Shown here in pieces: positions 45,156-54,217 of a DNA stretch of 64,000 bases. A program made the translations under genes and the position numbers. Within the stretch, counting starts at the first letter, position 1; every line of letters begins with the position of its first letter. The DNA comes from Oscillospiraceae bacterium (GTDB lineage Bacteria; Bacillota; Clostridia; Oscillospirales; CAG-272), in assembly GCA_015063625.1 (NCBI GenBank), contig SVTT01000003.1:62001-126000 (forward strand), in the 5' to 3' direction. Below the pieces are notes generated by a model. It was not told the origin of the DNA. It made no database searches and was given only the letters and a program-made list of their open reading frames with translations.

Positions 45156-45802
45156 CAGCTGTTGTAAAGGCGTACGATACGGCACGCCTCCGCGTGGATC
45201 CTGCGGCAAAGCTCCTCATCAAAGCCTGCGGCGATCCCGGGATCGGCAATACTTCTCGGAGAGATCATACGCTTGCGCCCCGTCAGCATATAAAAGATGG
45301 TCACAGCGGCGATATAGCTGCCAAGCGGTGTGGCATGGTTGCCATCCTCACGGTACAGGGCGTCAGCCTGCTCGTGCTGGAGGATCCGACTGAACACCTC
45401 ACCCACGGGGGCGAAGCGGCAACCGTGGTTACGGCAGAAGGAAAGGTAGGCATCGGTCATCACGTGCTGGGATTTGCGGTCATCGCGGCACGCCCAGGGC
45501 ATGTAAAGATAAAACCGCGCTCCGCTTTCCTCGGCAAGACGCTTCAGCTCCTCCGCACCCACACGAAAGCTCGCCGGATCAAAGCTGCTTGCCTGGTCTT
45601 GTGCGATCACCACATCGTATCCGCCATAACGGATGTTAAAAAGCACATCGTGCTTGGTCGTATGATAAACAAGCGACTTCCCGCCCGTCGTGGAAATGGT
45701 GACGTGAGGTCTTGTCCCAACCGCCTCAAGCAGCTTCAGAACAGTTGCCCCAAGATCGTTGTAATAGGTATGACTGTTGCCGATAAATAACAATTTCATC
45801 AT
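45155..45802 (-). CDS. SGNH/GDSL-type hydrolase family protein
   Basis: 215-residue alpha/beta esterase-like protein without signal peptide. The Ser block is FIGNSHTYYNDL at the N terminus and the catalytic His lies in DGNHATPLGSY; a QDQASSF block supplies an oxyanion-type residue. Substrate unknown; SGNH enzymes deacylate or deacetylate many compounds, including sugars. AAGGAGC lies 7 bases before the first ATG. It heads the SGNH-dus-regulator-murI operon. Confidence 0.8.
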   Translation of the reverse strand: MMKLLFIGNSHTYYNDLGATVLKLLEAVGTRPHVTISTTGGKSLVYHTTKHDVLFNIRYGGYDVVIAQDQASSFDPASFRVGAEELKRLAEESGARFYLYMPWACRDDRKSQHVMTDAYLSFCRNHGCRFAPVGEVFSRILQHEQADALYREDGNHATPLGSYIAAVTIFYMLTGRKRMISPRSIADPGIAAGFDEELCRRIHAEACRIVRLYNS

Positions 45803-45831
45803 GTCATTGCTCCTTGCTGTTTCTTTCCTTT

Positions 45832-45860
45832 ATCATAGCACAAAAGGGGCACACCGTCAA
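45832..45860 (-). promoter_or_regulatory. Promoter of the SGNH-dus-murI operon
   Basis: TTGACG (45855-45860), 17-base spacer, TATGAT (45832-45837) on the minus strand, with TGC just before the -10. The gene start is about 30 bases downstream. Confidence 0.8.
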
Positions 45861-46127
45861 GCAAAAATGGGAGGAAGCGCCCAAATCAAATTCCTGTCGG
45901 GAGGTGCGGTACAAAATATGTAAAGCCCCCTTCGGTTTGGCTTTTCATCGCAAATTATCAAGAAAGCTCCCCCAAAAAGACGGCGTTTGACCGCATCATT
46001 GTCATCCTGCTTTTTTTCTCTCCCGTGCCGTCGTTTTTTCCCGACCGAATGGGGCTTGACCCCGCGTGGGTTGCCGTGATAGCATGATGACAACTGCCCA
46101 TCCGGGCAAAAAAAGGAGGAAAAAAAG
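45861..46127. other. Intergenic region before the repeat-domain lipoprotein gene
   Basis: About 270 bases between divergent transcription units. A weak plus-strand promoter-like TTGACC lies near 46048 without a good -10. A small hairpin (TGCCCATCCGGGCA) precedes the ribosome site. No coding or RNA gene seen. Confidence 0.45.
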
Positions 46128-46841
46128 ATGAAGATTTGGAAAATGCTTGGCTGCCTTGCACTCTTGTGCATCATGATCTGCGGATGCGCTGCGCTTGGCA
46201 CCACCACGGCTGCCCAAACGGGCGGCGAGGAACAGGAAAACGCCGAAGGCGGCGAGGAAGTGACGGGGGGGCAGTCCAACCTGTCAGCTCCGGAGCAGAG
46301 CACGCCGCAGGGCAGCGTTACGGTAACGCCCACCTACAGCGAGGGGCTTCGCTTCCGCAGCAACGGGGATGGCACCTGCGCCCTGTCGGGCATGGGCAGC
46401 TGCACCGCCAGCTGTCTGCTGATCCCACCGAAAAGCCCTTCGGGTGACACTGTGACTGAGATCCTTCCCTTTGCGCTGAAGGACAGCATCATCGGTGCGA
46501 TCGAGATCCCCGCGGGGGTCACCACGCTTTCTGCCGATTCCTTTTCGGGATGTGCGCGCCTTGCCTACATCCGCGTGGCAGCAAACAACACCAGCTTTGC
46601 CGAGCACGACGGCGTGCTTTACAGCAAGGATCTTTCCACGCTGATCTACTGCCCCAGTGGCAGAAGCGGCGCCACGCTGAATCTGCAAAAGAGTCTGCGT
46701 CGCATCCGTGCAGGCGCCTTTGCCGAGTGCACCACCCTCACCACGGTGGTCTTCGCGGGCACGACCTCGGAGTGGCACCAGGTCATCATCGGTGACCTGA
46801 ACCAGCCCCTTTACGATGCCGGCTTCCGCTTTGAAGAATAA
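46128..46841 (+). CDS. Lipoprotein with BspA-type leucine-rich repeats (LRR_5)
   Basis: 237-residue predicted surface lipoprotein. The signal sequence ends in a lipobox (ICGC, lipidated Cys20). A Glu/Thr/Ser/Gln-rich linker (about 30-70) leads to a C-terminal region with BspA-like repeat units: ILPFALKDSIIGAIEIPAGV, SFSGCARLAYIRV, AFAECTTLTTVVFAG. Such proteins display binding surfaces on anaerobic gut bacteria; the ligand is unknown. AAAAAGGAGG precedes the ATG. A strong terminator follows at 46881-46921. Confidence 0.85.
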   Translation: MKIWKMLGCLALLCIMICGCAALGTTTAAQTGGEEQENAEGGEEVTGGQSNLSAPEQSTPQGSVTVTPTYSEGLRFRSNGDGTCALSGMGSCTASCLLIPPKSPSGDTVTEILPFALKDSIIGAIEIPAGVTTLSADSFSGCARLAYIRVAANNTSFAEHDGVLYSKDLSTLIYCPSGRSGATLNLQKSLRRIRAGAFAECTTLTTVVFAGTTSEWHQVIIGDLNQPLYDAGFRFEE

Positions 46842-46880
46842 CCTCCAAACGAAAAAACTCCGCAAGCGAGTCGAACAAAA

Positions 46881-46921
46881 AAGGAGCAGACATACAAGAC
46901 TTCCTTGTATGTCTGCTCCTT
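46881..46921. terminator. Strong intrinsic terminator
   Basis: Perfect 18-bp stem (arms 46881-46898 and 46904-46921) with loop ACTTC. A run of six A precedes it, giving T residues for minus-strand transcripts too. It lies between the lipoprotein gene and the convergent M23 gene. Confidence 0.8.
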
Positions 46922-47033
46922 CTGCTCTGCGGATGAACCGATGCCGCTTGTGCGTAAACGAGCCATCACGCTTTGGCGCTCGCCGTGATTTCTCATCGGC
47001 ACGCCCCTGCCTCATAAAGCGGATCGCCGCCTT

Positions 47034-47750
47034 TCAGGATGCATCCTCGTAGTTGGTGTCCTCGCGGAGGGTCGCCATGGCATCACTGTCAAGATAATCC
47101 GTGGGGTCGACCTGCAAGCCGCCAACCGTCATCTCCAGGTGCAGATGGGGCTCCTCGGCGATCTCCACCATCGCGCTCTCACCGACGGTGCCGATCACGT
47201 CACCTGCCTTGACGGGTGTGCCGACGGCAATGCCGTCGGGCATCTCGCCCGAAAGATTCTTGTAGATGGTATAAGCATCACCGCCGTGCTTGACCGCCAC
47301 GCAGCGGCCCATGCTGAAATCATCCCAGATCTGAGAGATCACGCCATCTGCCATCGCCGAAACCGAAGCGCCCGCCACGGTAGAGATATCAATACCGAGG
47401 TGTGTGCGGTAATCCTTCATCGTGGGAGAAAAGACCTGCACGGAGGCATCGTGCTCCTTGGCAAGGACCCCCGAAACGGGCAGAACAAAGCGACCGGGCA
47501 GAACGCTTGTCTGCTCGTCCTTGTCATCAGGCTCCTGCGTGTCGGGATCTTCACTGTCATCGGGATCCTCCACACCGGTGGGCTCACTTCCCTCGTCCTC
47601 AATGGGCGGCATCTCCTCCGGGGTGCGGTTGGCGATCACCGTGGTGACGATAATGGCGGTCAGCACCAGCAGCATGACCAGCACGGTAACCGCAATAGCG
47701 CGTGCGCCTTTATCCTCACGCAGCTTCAAAAAGAACTTGTTTTTCTGCAT
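47034..47750 (-). CDS. Membrane-anchored M23 peptidase domain protein (SpoIIQ-like)
   Basis: 238 residues: a short cytoplasmic N terminus, one membrane segment (about 20-43), a long Asp/Glu/Pro-rich linker (about 46-85) and a LytM/M23 domain (about 90-230). The zinc ligands appear intact: THLGIDIS and PHLHLEM. The architecture is that of SpoIIQ, which in clostridia keeps catalytic residues and works with SpoIIIAH at the forespore membrane; a general cell-wall endopeptidase is the alternative. AAAAGGAG precedes the ATG at 47750. A longer frame upstream would run into the gltA terminator and is not used. Confidence 0.82.
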   Translation of the reverse strand: MQKNKFFLKLREDKGARAIAVTVLVMLLVLTAIIVTTVIANRTPEEMPPIEDEGSEPTGVEDPDDSEDPDTQEPDDKDEQTSVLPGRFVLPVSGVLAKEHDASVQVFSPTMKDYRTHLGIDISTVAGASVSAMADGVISQIWDDFSMGRCVAVKHGGDAYTIYKNLSGEMPDGIAVGTPVKAGDVIGTVGESAMVEIAEEPHLHLEMTVGGLQVDPTDYLDSDAMATLREDTNYEDAS

Positions 47751-47821
47751 TTTTGCTACTCCTTTTCTTTGTGCTGCTTCTATTTTTGCCCTCTCGGGGC
47801 AATTTATACAGAAAAGGAAGC

Positions 47822-47871
47822 AAAAAACAAAAAACAGACCACCCGTGCGGCATGCGGTCGCACGGGCGGTC
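47822..47871 (-). terminator. Intrinsic terminator of citrate synthase gene
   Basis: Stem with 12-base arms (47837-47848 and 47860-47871, one G:T-type mismatch) followed on the minus strand by TGTTTTTTGTTTTTTG. Confidence 0.85.
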
Positions 47872-47881
47872 AAAATTCCGA

Positions 47882-49264
47882 TCATTTTCTCTCGTTGATC
47901 GGGATGTAATCGCGGTGGGGAGTGATACACTTATAGGCGGGACGGATGATCCGCTTGGCGGTCAGGTATTCCTCGATACGGTGCGCACACCAGCCCGACA
48001 CGCGCGCAATGGCAAACAGGGGGGTATACATGCACTCGGGGATGTTGAGCATGCGGTAGATGAGCCCCGAGTAAAGGTCCACGTTGGCACACATCTGCTT
48101 TTCCACACCCTTGTACTTGCGGAAGATCTGGGGGGTCAGACGCTCGATGGATTCAAGCAGGGCAAAATCCTCGCCAAAGCCCTTCTTCTCGGCAAGGCTG
48201 TGCGCATAACGCTTGAGCATGCAGGCGCGGGGGTCGGACTTGGTATAGATGGCATGCCCCATGCCGTAGACAAGACCGCTGCCGTCACCCGCCTTGCCCT
48301 CCATGATCTTCAGAAGGAAGGAGGTCAGCTCGTCATCATCGCGAGGATCGCGCACATTTTCCTTGATGCAGTCAAACATCTCCTGCACCTTGATATTGGC
48401 ACCGCCGTGGCGGGGACCCTTCAGGGAGCCAATGGCAGCGCCGATCGCCGAATAGGTATCGGTGCCCGAGGAGGAAAGAACGCGGCACGCGAAGGAGGAG
48501 TTATTGCCGCCGCCATGCTCTGCGTGCACGACAAGGCAAAGATCAAGCAGCTTTGCCTCCTCATCGGTATAAGATTTATCGGGGCGCATCATGCGCAGGA
48601 AGTTCTGTGCCGTGGAAAGCTCGGGACGGGGGTTGTGCAGATTCAAGCTGTGCCCGCCGAACACATTACGGTAGACCGCATAAGCATGCGCTGCGATGAC
48701 GGGAATGCGCGCCACCAGCTGCATGCTCTGGCGAAGCATGTTGGCAAGCCCGGTGTCATCGGGGTTTTCATCATACGCATAGAGCGAGAGCACGCCGGTT
48801 GCCATCTTATTCATGATGGAGCGCGAGGGCGCCTTCATCAGGATGTCCTCGTCAAAGCGTGCGGGCAGGGATTCGTAGCCGCTGATCAGTTTGGTAAAAT
48901 CGGCAAGCTGCTTCGCGGTAGGCAGATGACCGAAAAAGAGAAGATAGCAGCACTCCGCAAAGCCAAAGCGGTCCTCCTTCACAAAATTCTCACAAAGGGT
49001 GGACATGCGGTAGCCGCGGTAATAAAGCTCACCCTCAACAGGGGTTCTCTCACCCTCGTTGATGATATAGCCGTGCGCATTACAAACACGGGTCACACCC
49101 GCCATGACGCCACTGCCGTCGGGCTCACGCAGACCGCGCTTGACGTGATAGCTGTCAAAGGCGGTGGCAGGGATCTGGTACGCGCTCATGGATTCCTCCA
49201 CAAACTCGCGCAGCAGCTGATCTCTTTCGGCATCATTTGCAAATTTTTGATCAAAGGATTGCAT
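47882..49264 (-). CDS. gltA: Citrate synthase
   Basis: Condenses oxaloacetate and acetyl-CoA to citrate. 460 residues. Catalytic residues are visible: His in VVHAEHGGGNNS, His in LKGPRHGGAN and Asp in ANVDLYSG. The sequence fits the longer type II-like clostridial citrate synthases. No other TCA gene (acnA, icd) is next to it. In this kind of anaerobe it likely feeds the partial oxidative branch to 2-oxoglutarate and glutamate. GAGGTG precedes the ATG; it has its own promoter and terminator. Confidence 0.95.
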   Translation of the reverse strand: MQSFDQKFANDAERDQLLREFVEESMSAYQIPATAFDSYHVKRGLREPDGSGVMAGVTRVCNAHGYIINEGERTPVEGELYYRGYRMSTLCENFVKEDRFGFAECCYLLFFGHLPTAKQLADFTKLISGYESLPARFDEDILMKAPSRSIMNKMATGVLSLYAYDENPDDTGLANMLRQSMQLVARIPVIAAHAYAVYRNVFGGHSLNLHNPRPELSTAQNFLRMMRPDKSYTDEEAKLLDLCLVVHAEHGGGNNSSFACRVLSSSGTDTYSAIGAAIGSLKGPRHGGANIKVQEMFDCIKENVRDPRDDDELTSFLLKIMEGKAGDGSGLVYGMGHAIYTKSDPRACMLKRYAHSLAEKKGFGEDFALLESIERLTPQIFRKYKGVEKQMCANVDLYSGLIYRMLNIPECMYTPLFAIARVSGWCAHRIEEYLTAKRIIRPAYKCITPHRDYIPINERK

Positions 49265-49299
49265 GGGAAAGCACCTCGCTCTCGAAGGATTTGGGTTAT

Positions 49300-49328
49300 A
49301 TTATAGCATATGCACGGGATTTTTGCAA
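49300..49328 (-). promoter_or_regulatory. Promoter of gltA
   Basis: TTGCAA (49323-49328), 17-base spacer, TATAAT (49300-49305) on the minus strand, about 35 bases upstream of gltA. Confidence 0.78.
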
Positions 49329-49383
49329 GACGCAAACGAAAAAAATTCATTTTTTCACAAAATCTGTCATTCCATGAAAGAGC

Positions 49384-49420
49384 AAAGGGTGCCCCTGCCG
49401 TTAAGGCAGGGGCACCCTTT
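49384..49420 (-). terminator. Terminator after rubrerythrin
   Basis: Perfect 16-bp stem (arms 49384-49399 and 49405-49420) with loop GTTAA; the stem ends in AAA/TTT. It closes the perR-rubrerythrin unit 11 bases after the stop. Confidence 0.8.
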
Positions 49421-49431
49421 GTCGGTCGGGA

Positions 49432-49965
49432 TCAATAATTCTCGGCACGAACCTCAAAAAAGCTCTGCGGATGTACACAAACGGGGCAGATCTCGGGGGC
49501 CTTTTTGCCCATCACGAGATGACCGCAGTTGCGGCACTCCCACATGATCTCCTCGCTCTTGGCAAACACTGCCTGCATCTCCACGTTCTTCAGAAGTGCG
49601 CGGTAGCGCTCCTCATGTGCCTTTTCGATCTTTGCAACGGCGCGGAATTTCGCGGCGATCTCGGTGAAGCCCTCCTCGTCAGCCTCCTTCGCAAAGGTGG
49701 CATACATATCGGTCCACTCATAGTTCTCGCCTGCGGCGGCAGCGGCAAGATTCTCTGCGGTATTTCCGAGCTCGCCGAGAAGCTTGAACCACATCTTGGC
49801 GTGCTCCTTCTCGTTCTCGGCAGTCTTTGCAAAGATCGCGCTGATCTGCTCATAGCCCTCCTTTTTAGCCACGCTGGCAAAATAGGTATACTTGTTGCGC
49901 GCCTGACTTTCTCCGGCAAACGCCTCCATCAGATTGCGTTCGGTCTTGGTTCCCTTGAGTTCCAT
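49432..49965 (-). CDS. rbr: Rubrerythrin
   Basis: Hydrogen-peroxide reductase of anaerobes. 177 residues: a four-helix di-iron domain with Glu/His ligands in [26 protein letters not shown] and IEKAHEERY, then a C-terminal rubredoxin-like domain with CRNCG and CPVCV knuckles. AAAAGGAGA lies 10 bases before the ATG at 49965; a longer frame runs back toward perR without a site. It starts 22 bases after perR and is presumably de-repressed by peroxide through PerR. Confidence 0.95.
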   Translation of the reverse strand: MELKGTKTERNLMEAFAGESQARNKYTYFASVAKKEGYEQISAIFAKTAENEKEHAKMWFKLLGELGNTAENLAAAAAGENYEWTDMYATFAKEADEEGFTEIAAKFRAVAKIEKAHEERYRALLKNVEMQAVFAKSEEIMWECRNCGHLVMGKKAPEICPVCVHPQSFFEVRAENY

Positions 49966-49987
49966 GCTGAAAATTCTCCTTTTTAAA

Positions 49988-50359
49988 TTATTTTTGTTCT
50001 GCTTGCTCACAACATGGGCAAACGGTGTGTAAAATCAGGTCGTAGGAAAGAACGGGCATTGCCAAATGACGCTGCAAAACGGCAGCAAAATCACCCAGCT
50101 CGGCATCAATGAGTCTGCCACAGACCGTGCAAAGCGCATGCTCGTGCACCGTGGGGGTCTTGTCGTAAAAATCAGCACCCGTAGGGGTGGGGATCCTGCG
50201 GATCAGTCCCGCCTCGGTCAGGGCGTGCAGATTGTTATAAACGGTTGCCAGCACGATACCGGGATACACCTGCCTCACGCGGCGATAGATCTCGTCTGCC
50301 TGCAAATGCCCTTCGGATTCTCGCAGCACCCGAAGCACTGCTGCTCGCTTCGGAATCAC
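49988..50359 (-). CDS. perR: Fur-family peroxide stress regulator (PerR-like)
   Basis: 123-residue metalloregulator, slightly shorter than Bacillus PerR (about 145) at the N terminus. It has the winged helix ([24 protein letters not shown]) and two structural zinc motifs, CTVCG and CPCC. PerR rather than Fur is suggested by adjacency to rubrerythrin and by the operator palindrome in its own promoter. The GTG start at 50359 is preceded by AAAGGAGG with 7 bases of spacing. Confidence 0.88.
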   Translation of the reverse strand: MIPKRAAVLRVLRESEGHLQADEIYRRVRQVYPGIVLATVYNNLHALTEAGLIRRIPTPTGADFYDKTPTVHEHALCTVCGRLIDAELGDFAAVLQRHLAMPVLSYDLILHTVCPCCEQAEQK

Positions 50360-50373
50360 AGCGCCACCTCCTT

Positions 50374-50388
50374 TTAGAATGATTCTAA
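50374..50388 (-). promoter_or_regulatory. PerR/Fur-type operator (7-1-7 palindrome)
   Basis: TTAGAATGATTCTAA is a perfect 7-1-7 inverted repeat close to the PerR box TTATAATNATTATAA. It lies just downstream of the perR -10, at the expected transcription start, as for autorepression. Confidence 0.78.
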
Positions 50389-50392
50389 ATAT

Positions 50393-50421
50393 ATTTTAAT
50401 CATTTTAGAGGTGTTTGTCAA
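50393..50421 (-). promoter_or_regulatory. Promoter of perR-rubrerythrin
   Basis: TTGACA (50416-50421), 17-base spacer, TAAAAT (50393-50398) on the minus strand. The spacer and -10 also carry an imperfect copy of the operator (around 50394-50408). Confidence 0.8.
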
Positions 50422-50428
50422 GAGCATT

Positions 50429-50443
50429 TTCTAAAAATTAGAA
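50429..50443. promoter_or_regulatory. Second palindrome upstream of the perR promoter
   Basis: TTCTAAAAATTAGAA is a perfect palindrome 8 bases upstream of the -35. Its half-site resembles the operator half-site in inverted order; it may be a further Fur-family site. Confidence 0.4.
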
Positions 50444-50472
50444 CAATTTTATTTTATCGACTTCCGATCAGC

Positions 50473-51843
50473 TTATTTGCCAACGCAGAAATGTGAAAAC
50501 AGCTCGGCAATGATATCCTCGTCCACCTCTCTGCCGTTGACACCGCCCAGCGCCGACATAGCAAGCTCCGCCTCCACACACACAGCATCCAGCGAAATGC
50601 CCTCATGCAGTGCCTCAAGGGCACGGTCCAGCGCCTCCGCGGCGCGCACGAGCGCCGCGTGCTGTCTGGCATTTGCCACGATCGCATCATGGCGGATATC
50701 CAACCCCTCCTGCAAATACAGGCGCTCCACCAGCTGCTTAAGGGGCTCGATCTCCCCCGTCGCGGCGCTGATCTCCACCACATGGGAGATTGATGCGAGC
50801 AGTGTTCTGTCAAGACGAGGCGTGCGATCCTGCTTGTTGAGGACCGCCACGACCGTCCCCTCAACCTTTTTCAGGCGCTCGATCAATGTCAGCGTACCCG
50901 CATCAGCCTCCCTTGAGGCATCAAACACGGCAAGCACCAGCTCGGCGCGCCCGATCGCTTCCTCGGCGCGGTCCACGCCGATGCGCTCAACGGCATCCTC
51001 GGTTTCGCGCAGTCCCGCCGTATCGGACAGACGCAGGGTGACCGCACCGAGGCTGACGGTTTCCGAAAGCACGTCACGCGTCGTACCCGCAACGTCGGTC
51101 ACGATGGCTGCCTCGCGCCCGACCAGTGCATTATATAAGGTAGATTTCCCCGCATTGACAGGTCCGCAGATGACGGTATCCACTCCGTTTGCCACCGCAT
51201 AGCCCGTCCGCCAGGTGGCGGCAAGCGTGCGTACGTCGTGCAGCAGTGCCGAAAGCGCAAGAGAAAGCTCCTCGGTGCCCATGGAATTGAGATCCTCGTC
51301 GGGGAAATCCACCTTGGCAAAAATATCGGCAAGAATGTGGCAGGCGCGCTCGTAAAGTGCCTGGACGGCATGAGAAAGCCTGCCCTCCATGCCTGCGCGT
51401 GCCAGGGCAAGCCTGCCCTCGGTGTCGGCATCAAGCAGTGCGCCAAGCGCCTCTGCCTCAGTCAGCTGCATCTTGCCGTTCATCAGCGCTCTTGCCGTAA
51501 ATTCACCGGGGCTCGCAGGCACAGCGCCAGCCTCCAGAACGGCACAAAGCACGGTCTCGGTCAGCAGTGGACCGCCATGACAGGAGATCTCTGCCACGTC
51601 CTCACCCGTAAAGGAATGGGGGGCGGCGAAAAAAAGCGCAATGCCCTCGTCAAGAACCTCTCCCGTGGGGCGTCTGATCTCGCCGAACGCGGCGTGTCGG
51701 GGATGCGCCACGGGATCTCTTCCCCGTGGGCAAAACACCCTTTGGAGAATTTCCCGCGTGCTCTCCCCCGAGATGCGGATCACGGCAATGCCGCCCTTTC
51801 CGCGCGGCGTAGATACGGCGGCAACGGTATCGATAACGCTCAT
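50473..51843 (-). CDS. mnmE: tRNA modification GTPase MnmE
   Basis: With MnmG installs (carboxymethyl)aminomethyl groups at wobble uridines. 456 residues: N-terminal tetrahydrofolate-binding domain (TVAAVSTPRGKGGIAVIRISG), helical domain, inserted G domain with PVNAGKSTLYNAL and DTAGLRE, and the C-terminal CVGK with the essential Cys. The P-loop VNAGKS differs slightly from the usual PNVGKS. AAAGGAGC precedes the ATG at 51843. mnmG, the usual neighbour, is not within reach downstream; perR follows instead. Confidence 0.95.
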   Translation of the reverse strand: MSVIDTVAAVSTPRGKGGIAVIRISGESTREILQRVFCPRGRDPVAHPRHAAFGEIRRPTGEVLDEGIALFFAAPHSFTGEDVAEISCHGGPLLTETVLCAVLEAGAVPASPGEFTARALMNGKMQLTEAEALGALLDADTEGRLALARAGMEGRLSHAVQALYERACHILADIFAKVDFPDEDLNSMGTEELSLALSALLHDVRTLAATWRTGYAVANGVDTVICGPVNAGKSTLYNALVGREAAIVTDVAGTTRDVLSETVSLGAVTLRLSDTAGLRETEDAVERIGVDRAEEAIGRAELVLAVFDASREADAGTLTLIERLKKVEGTVVAVLNKQDRTPRLDRTLLASISHVVEISAATGEIEPLKQLVERLYLQEGLDIRHDAIVANARQHAALVRAAEALDRALEALHEGISLDAVCVEAELAMSALGGVNGREVDEDIIAELFSHFCVGK

Positions 51844-51865
51844 AAAAGCTCCTTTCAAAGGCCGG

Positions 51866-51911
51866 AAAGGGCACGGTGAACGCCGCAACGGCGCACCTCA
51901 CCGTGCCCTTT
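51866..51911 (-). terminator. Long hairpin between jag and mnmE
   Basis: 14-bp outer stem (arms 51866-51879 and 51898-51911) with an inner 5-bp GC stem (51881-51893). No clean T tract follows on the minus strand, so it may be a partial terminator or processing site between jag and mnmE. Confidence 0.55.
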
Positions 51912-51915
51912 GTCA

Positions 51916-52608
51916 TTAAAATTCGCCGAACTCGTCGCGGCTGTCGCGGCGGGCGGTGCTCTCCACACCATCGGTATCGAGATACATCACGACCTTGCGG
52001 TTGTTCTCGCTGCCGATCGAGTTGGTCGAAACGCCTGCGATGTGCTGCACCTCGGAATGAATGATGCGACGCTCATAAGGATTCATGGGCTCCAGCATCA
52101 CACTCTTTTTGTAGCGCAGGACCTGCTCTGCCTTCTTGCGGGCAAGCACGCGCAATGCCTCCTCGCGCTTGGCGCGGTAGTTCTCCACGTCAACGGTGAT
52201 GCGGCAGAAGTCGCGCTTCTCGCCTGCCACCTTCTTGTTGGCGGCAAGGTTGGCAAGGTACTGGAGCGAATCCAGCGTATCGCCGTGGTGACCGATCAGC
52301 ACGCCCACGTCCTTGCCCTCAACACGGATCAGCTTGTTTTCATCATCGCTCTCCACCAGCGTCACGGTCGCCTCAAGGCCCATGCCCTTCACCAGATCCT
52401 TGATGAAGTCTACGGCAACGGCAGCACCCTTCTTGTGATAGACCGCAGAGATCTTTGCAGGAACGGCACCAAAGCCGAGGAAGCCCTTCTTCGGCTCCTC
52501 CAGAACGGTATATTCAATGGCAGAGGCGTCGGGAGCGCCAAGCTCGGCAACCGCCTTGGCAACGGCATCCTCCACGGTTTTCGCGGTTACGGTAATTTCC
52601 TTTTTCAC
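51916..52608 (-). CDS. jag: RNA-binding protein Jag/KhpB
   Basis: 230-residue protein with an N-terminal Jag_N domain (VEDAVAKAVAELGA, EEPKKGFLGFGAVPAKI), a KH domain with GHHGDTLDSLQYL, and an R3H domain (MNPYERRIIHSEVQ). KhpB binds RNA with KhpA and affects cell elongation and division in Gram-positives. It follows yidC by 10 bases, the standard rpmH-rnpA-yidC-jag order. Confidence 0.94.
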   Translation of the reverse strand: MKKEITVTAKTVEDAVAKAVAELGAPDASAIEYTVLEEPKKGFLGFGAVPAKISAVYHKKGAAVAVDFIKDLVKGMGLEATVTLVESDDENKLIRVEGKDVGVLIGHHGDTLDSLQYLANLAANKKVAGEKRDFCRITVDVENYRAKREEALRVLARKKAEQVLRYKKSVMLEPMNPYERRIIHSEVQHIAGVSTNSIGSENNRKVVMYLDTDGVESTARRDSRDEFGEF

Positions 52609-52618
52609 TGTCTTATCC

Positions 52619-54217
52619 TCACTTTTTCTCGTCGTCCTTGCGATCGTCCTTCATGGGCGCGCGCATATCGTTCTTCTTTTCCTCCTGCCCGGCAGGCTGC
52701 TCGCTCTTCGCGGGATCCTCCTTCTTCTCGGGCACGGAGGGGGGCAACGGCTCATCGTCATCATCGATATGATGGAGCGATCTTACCTTTTTGCCACTCG
52801 GCGAGGTGCGCTCACCGGCAGGCTTTTTCTCATGCTTGGTCTTGCCCTTCAGCTCACGCTCTGCCGCCTTATAATCCTCCTCGGTGAAGGTGGGAAGCGG
52901 CATTGCCTTGTGAATAACAAACTGCTTTACAGTGGAGATGATGCACTTGAAGATCCAGTAGATACCGACCGCAGCAGGCACGATGAAGGTGATATACACG
53001 CTCATCAGGGGCATGGTGATGTCCATCATGTTGTTGGAGCAGCCCATCTGAGGATCGGTGGTCACAGGCTGATAGGTGAACTTGCGGGTCAGCTTCATGC
53101 TGGCGAAATAGAAGGCAAAGGTCAGCACAGGGATCAGCAAAAGCACAAAGGGCTGACGGAAGCCGGGAATGATGCCCATATTAAGACCGAAAAGGTTAAA
53201 GTTCAGCTCGGGCAGATTGTTGAGCGCGTTGAAGCACTCCTCACGGTTGGCAAAGAAGGCAAAATTACGAAGTCCCTCCAGCTGACCGCCGCCGAGCTGA
53301 GAAAGCAGCTCGATGGTGCCCTTGCCCGTACCGAGCTCAAGACCCAGACCGCCTGCGGCGCGCGCCGCAGTGCAATAGGTGGAAAGCGCGGAGGAAAGGC
53401 TTTCGGCAAGACCCAGCACATAGCGGAGCGGATCGATCACGATATTATACAGCGCGATCACGATGGGCATCTGGATAAGCAAGGGCAAGCAACCGCCCAT
53501 GGGATTATAGCCCTCATCCTGATAGAGCTTCTGGATCTCCTGGTTCATCTTCTGCATGGTGACCTGATCGTTTCTGCCCTTATACTTGTTGCGGATCGCC
53601 ATTTCCTTGGGACGCAGCCTTGCCTGCTTTCGCGAATTCTTCTGCTGTCTGATACCAAAGGGAAGCATCAGGAGCTCGACCACGATGGCAAAGAAGAACA
53701 GACCAAGCACGTAAAGACCGCCCGTCATCTTGGTCAGAAGCTGCACGAACTTGCCGATCAGCACAAGCAGCGTATCGATGGGGCCGTTATCAACGGTCAG
53801 ATCCACGACCTCCGCCATACGGGTCACGATACCCGTTACCTGCTCGGCAGTCAATGCATTGTAGAATTCATCAAATTTCAAAATAGAGGGGTCGTCAGCG
53901 GGCTTGACGAGCAGAAGTGCCGCCTTTGCACCCTCAAGGCTGACGCCGGAGGGGTCGGGCGCGGGCAGGTGATTGTCGTCAAAACCGGGGGCGCTCATGT
54001 TATAGCCCCGCGAGGCAGCCACAAACTTCTCGCGCGCCTCGCTGCTCTGGGGCAGGATGCGTGCAAAATAGGTTTCGGCGTCCACGTCTGCGGAGGTCCA
54101 GGAGGAGTTGATCTTTTCTTCCTGCTTTACACAGCCGGAAAAAGCGACCAGCGCCGTCATGGCAAGCAAAAGCGCCATGGCAATCGAGAGCACTCTCGAC
54201 ATCGTTTTCTTTTTCAT
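52619..54217 (-). CDS. yidC: Membrane protein insertase YidC/OxaA
   Basis: Inserts proteins into the membrane. 532 residues, about twice the usual Gram-positive length. Lipobox with Cys29 (LVAFSGC), a ~110-residue extracytoplasmic region (about 35-145), five membrane segments from about 168 onward ([11 protein letters not shown] near the end) and a charged ~90-residue tail. Where the substrate-groove Arg usually stands in the first segment, the sequence is [12 protein letters not shown], so E181 seems to replace it. Cytoplasmic helices ([18 protein letters not shown]) are intact. The start overlaps the yidD stop by 4 bases. Confidence 0.93.
   Translation of the reverse strand: MKKKTMSRVLSIAMALLLAMTALVAFSGCVKQEEKINSSWTSADVDAETYFARILPQSSEAREKFVAASRGYNMSAPGFDDNHLPAPDPSGVSLEGAKAALLLVKPADDPSILKFDEFYNALTAEQVTGIVTRMAEVVDLTVDNGPIDTLLVLIGKFVQLLTKMTGGLYVLGLFFFAIVVELLMLPFGIRQQKNSRKQARLRPKEMAIRNKYKGRNDQVTMQKMNQEIQKLYQDEGYNPMGGCLPLLIQMPIVIALYNIVIDPLRYVLGLAESLSSALSTYCTAARAAGGLGLELGTGKGTIELLSQLGGGQLEGLRNFAFFANREECFNALNNLPELNFNLFGLNMGIIPGFRQPFVLLLIPVLTFAFYFASMKLTRKFTYQPVTTDPQMGCSNNMMDITMPLMSVYITFIVPAAVGIYWIFKCIISTVKQFVIHKAMPLPTFTEEDYKAAERELKGKTKHEKKPAGERTSPSGKKVRSLHHIDDDDEPLPPSVPEKKEDPAKSEQPAGQEEKKNDMRAPMKDDRKDDEKK

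Noticed and set aside
45915..45950. Possible minor terminator upstream of the SGNH operon
   Set aside because: Only a 5-bp stem with a poor T tract, located upstream rather than downstream of a gene.
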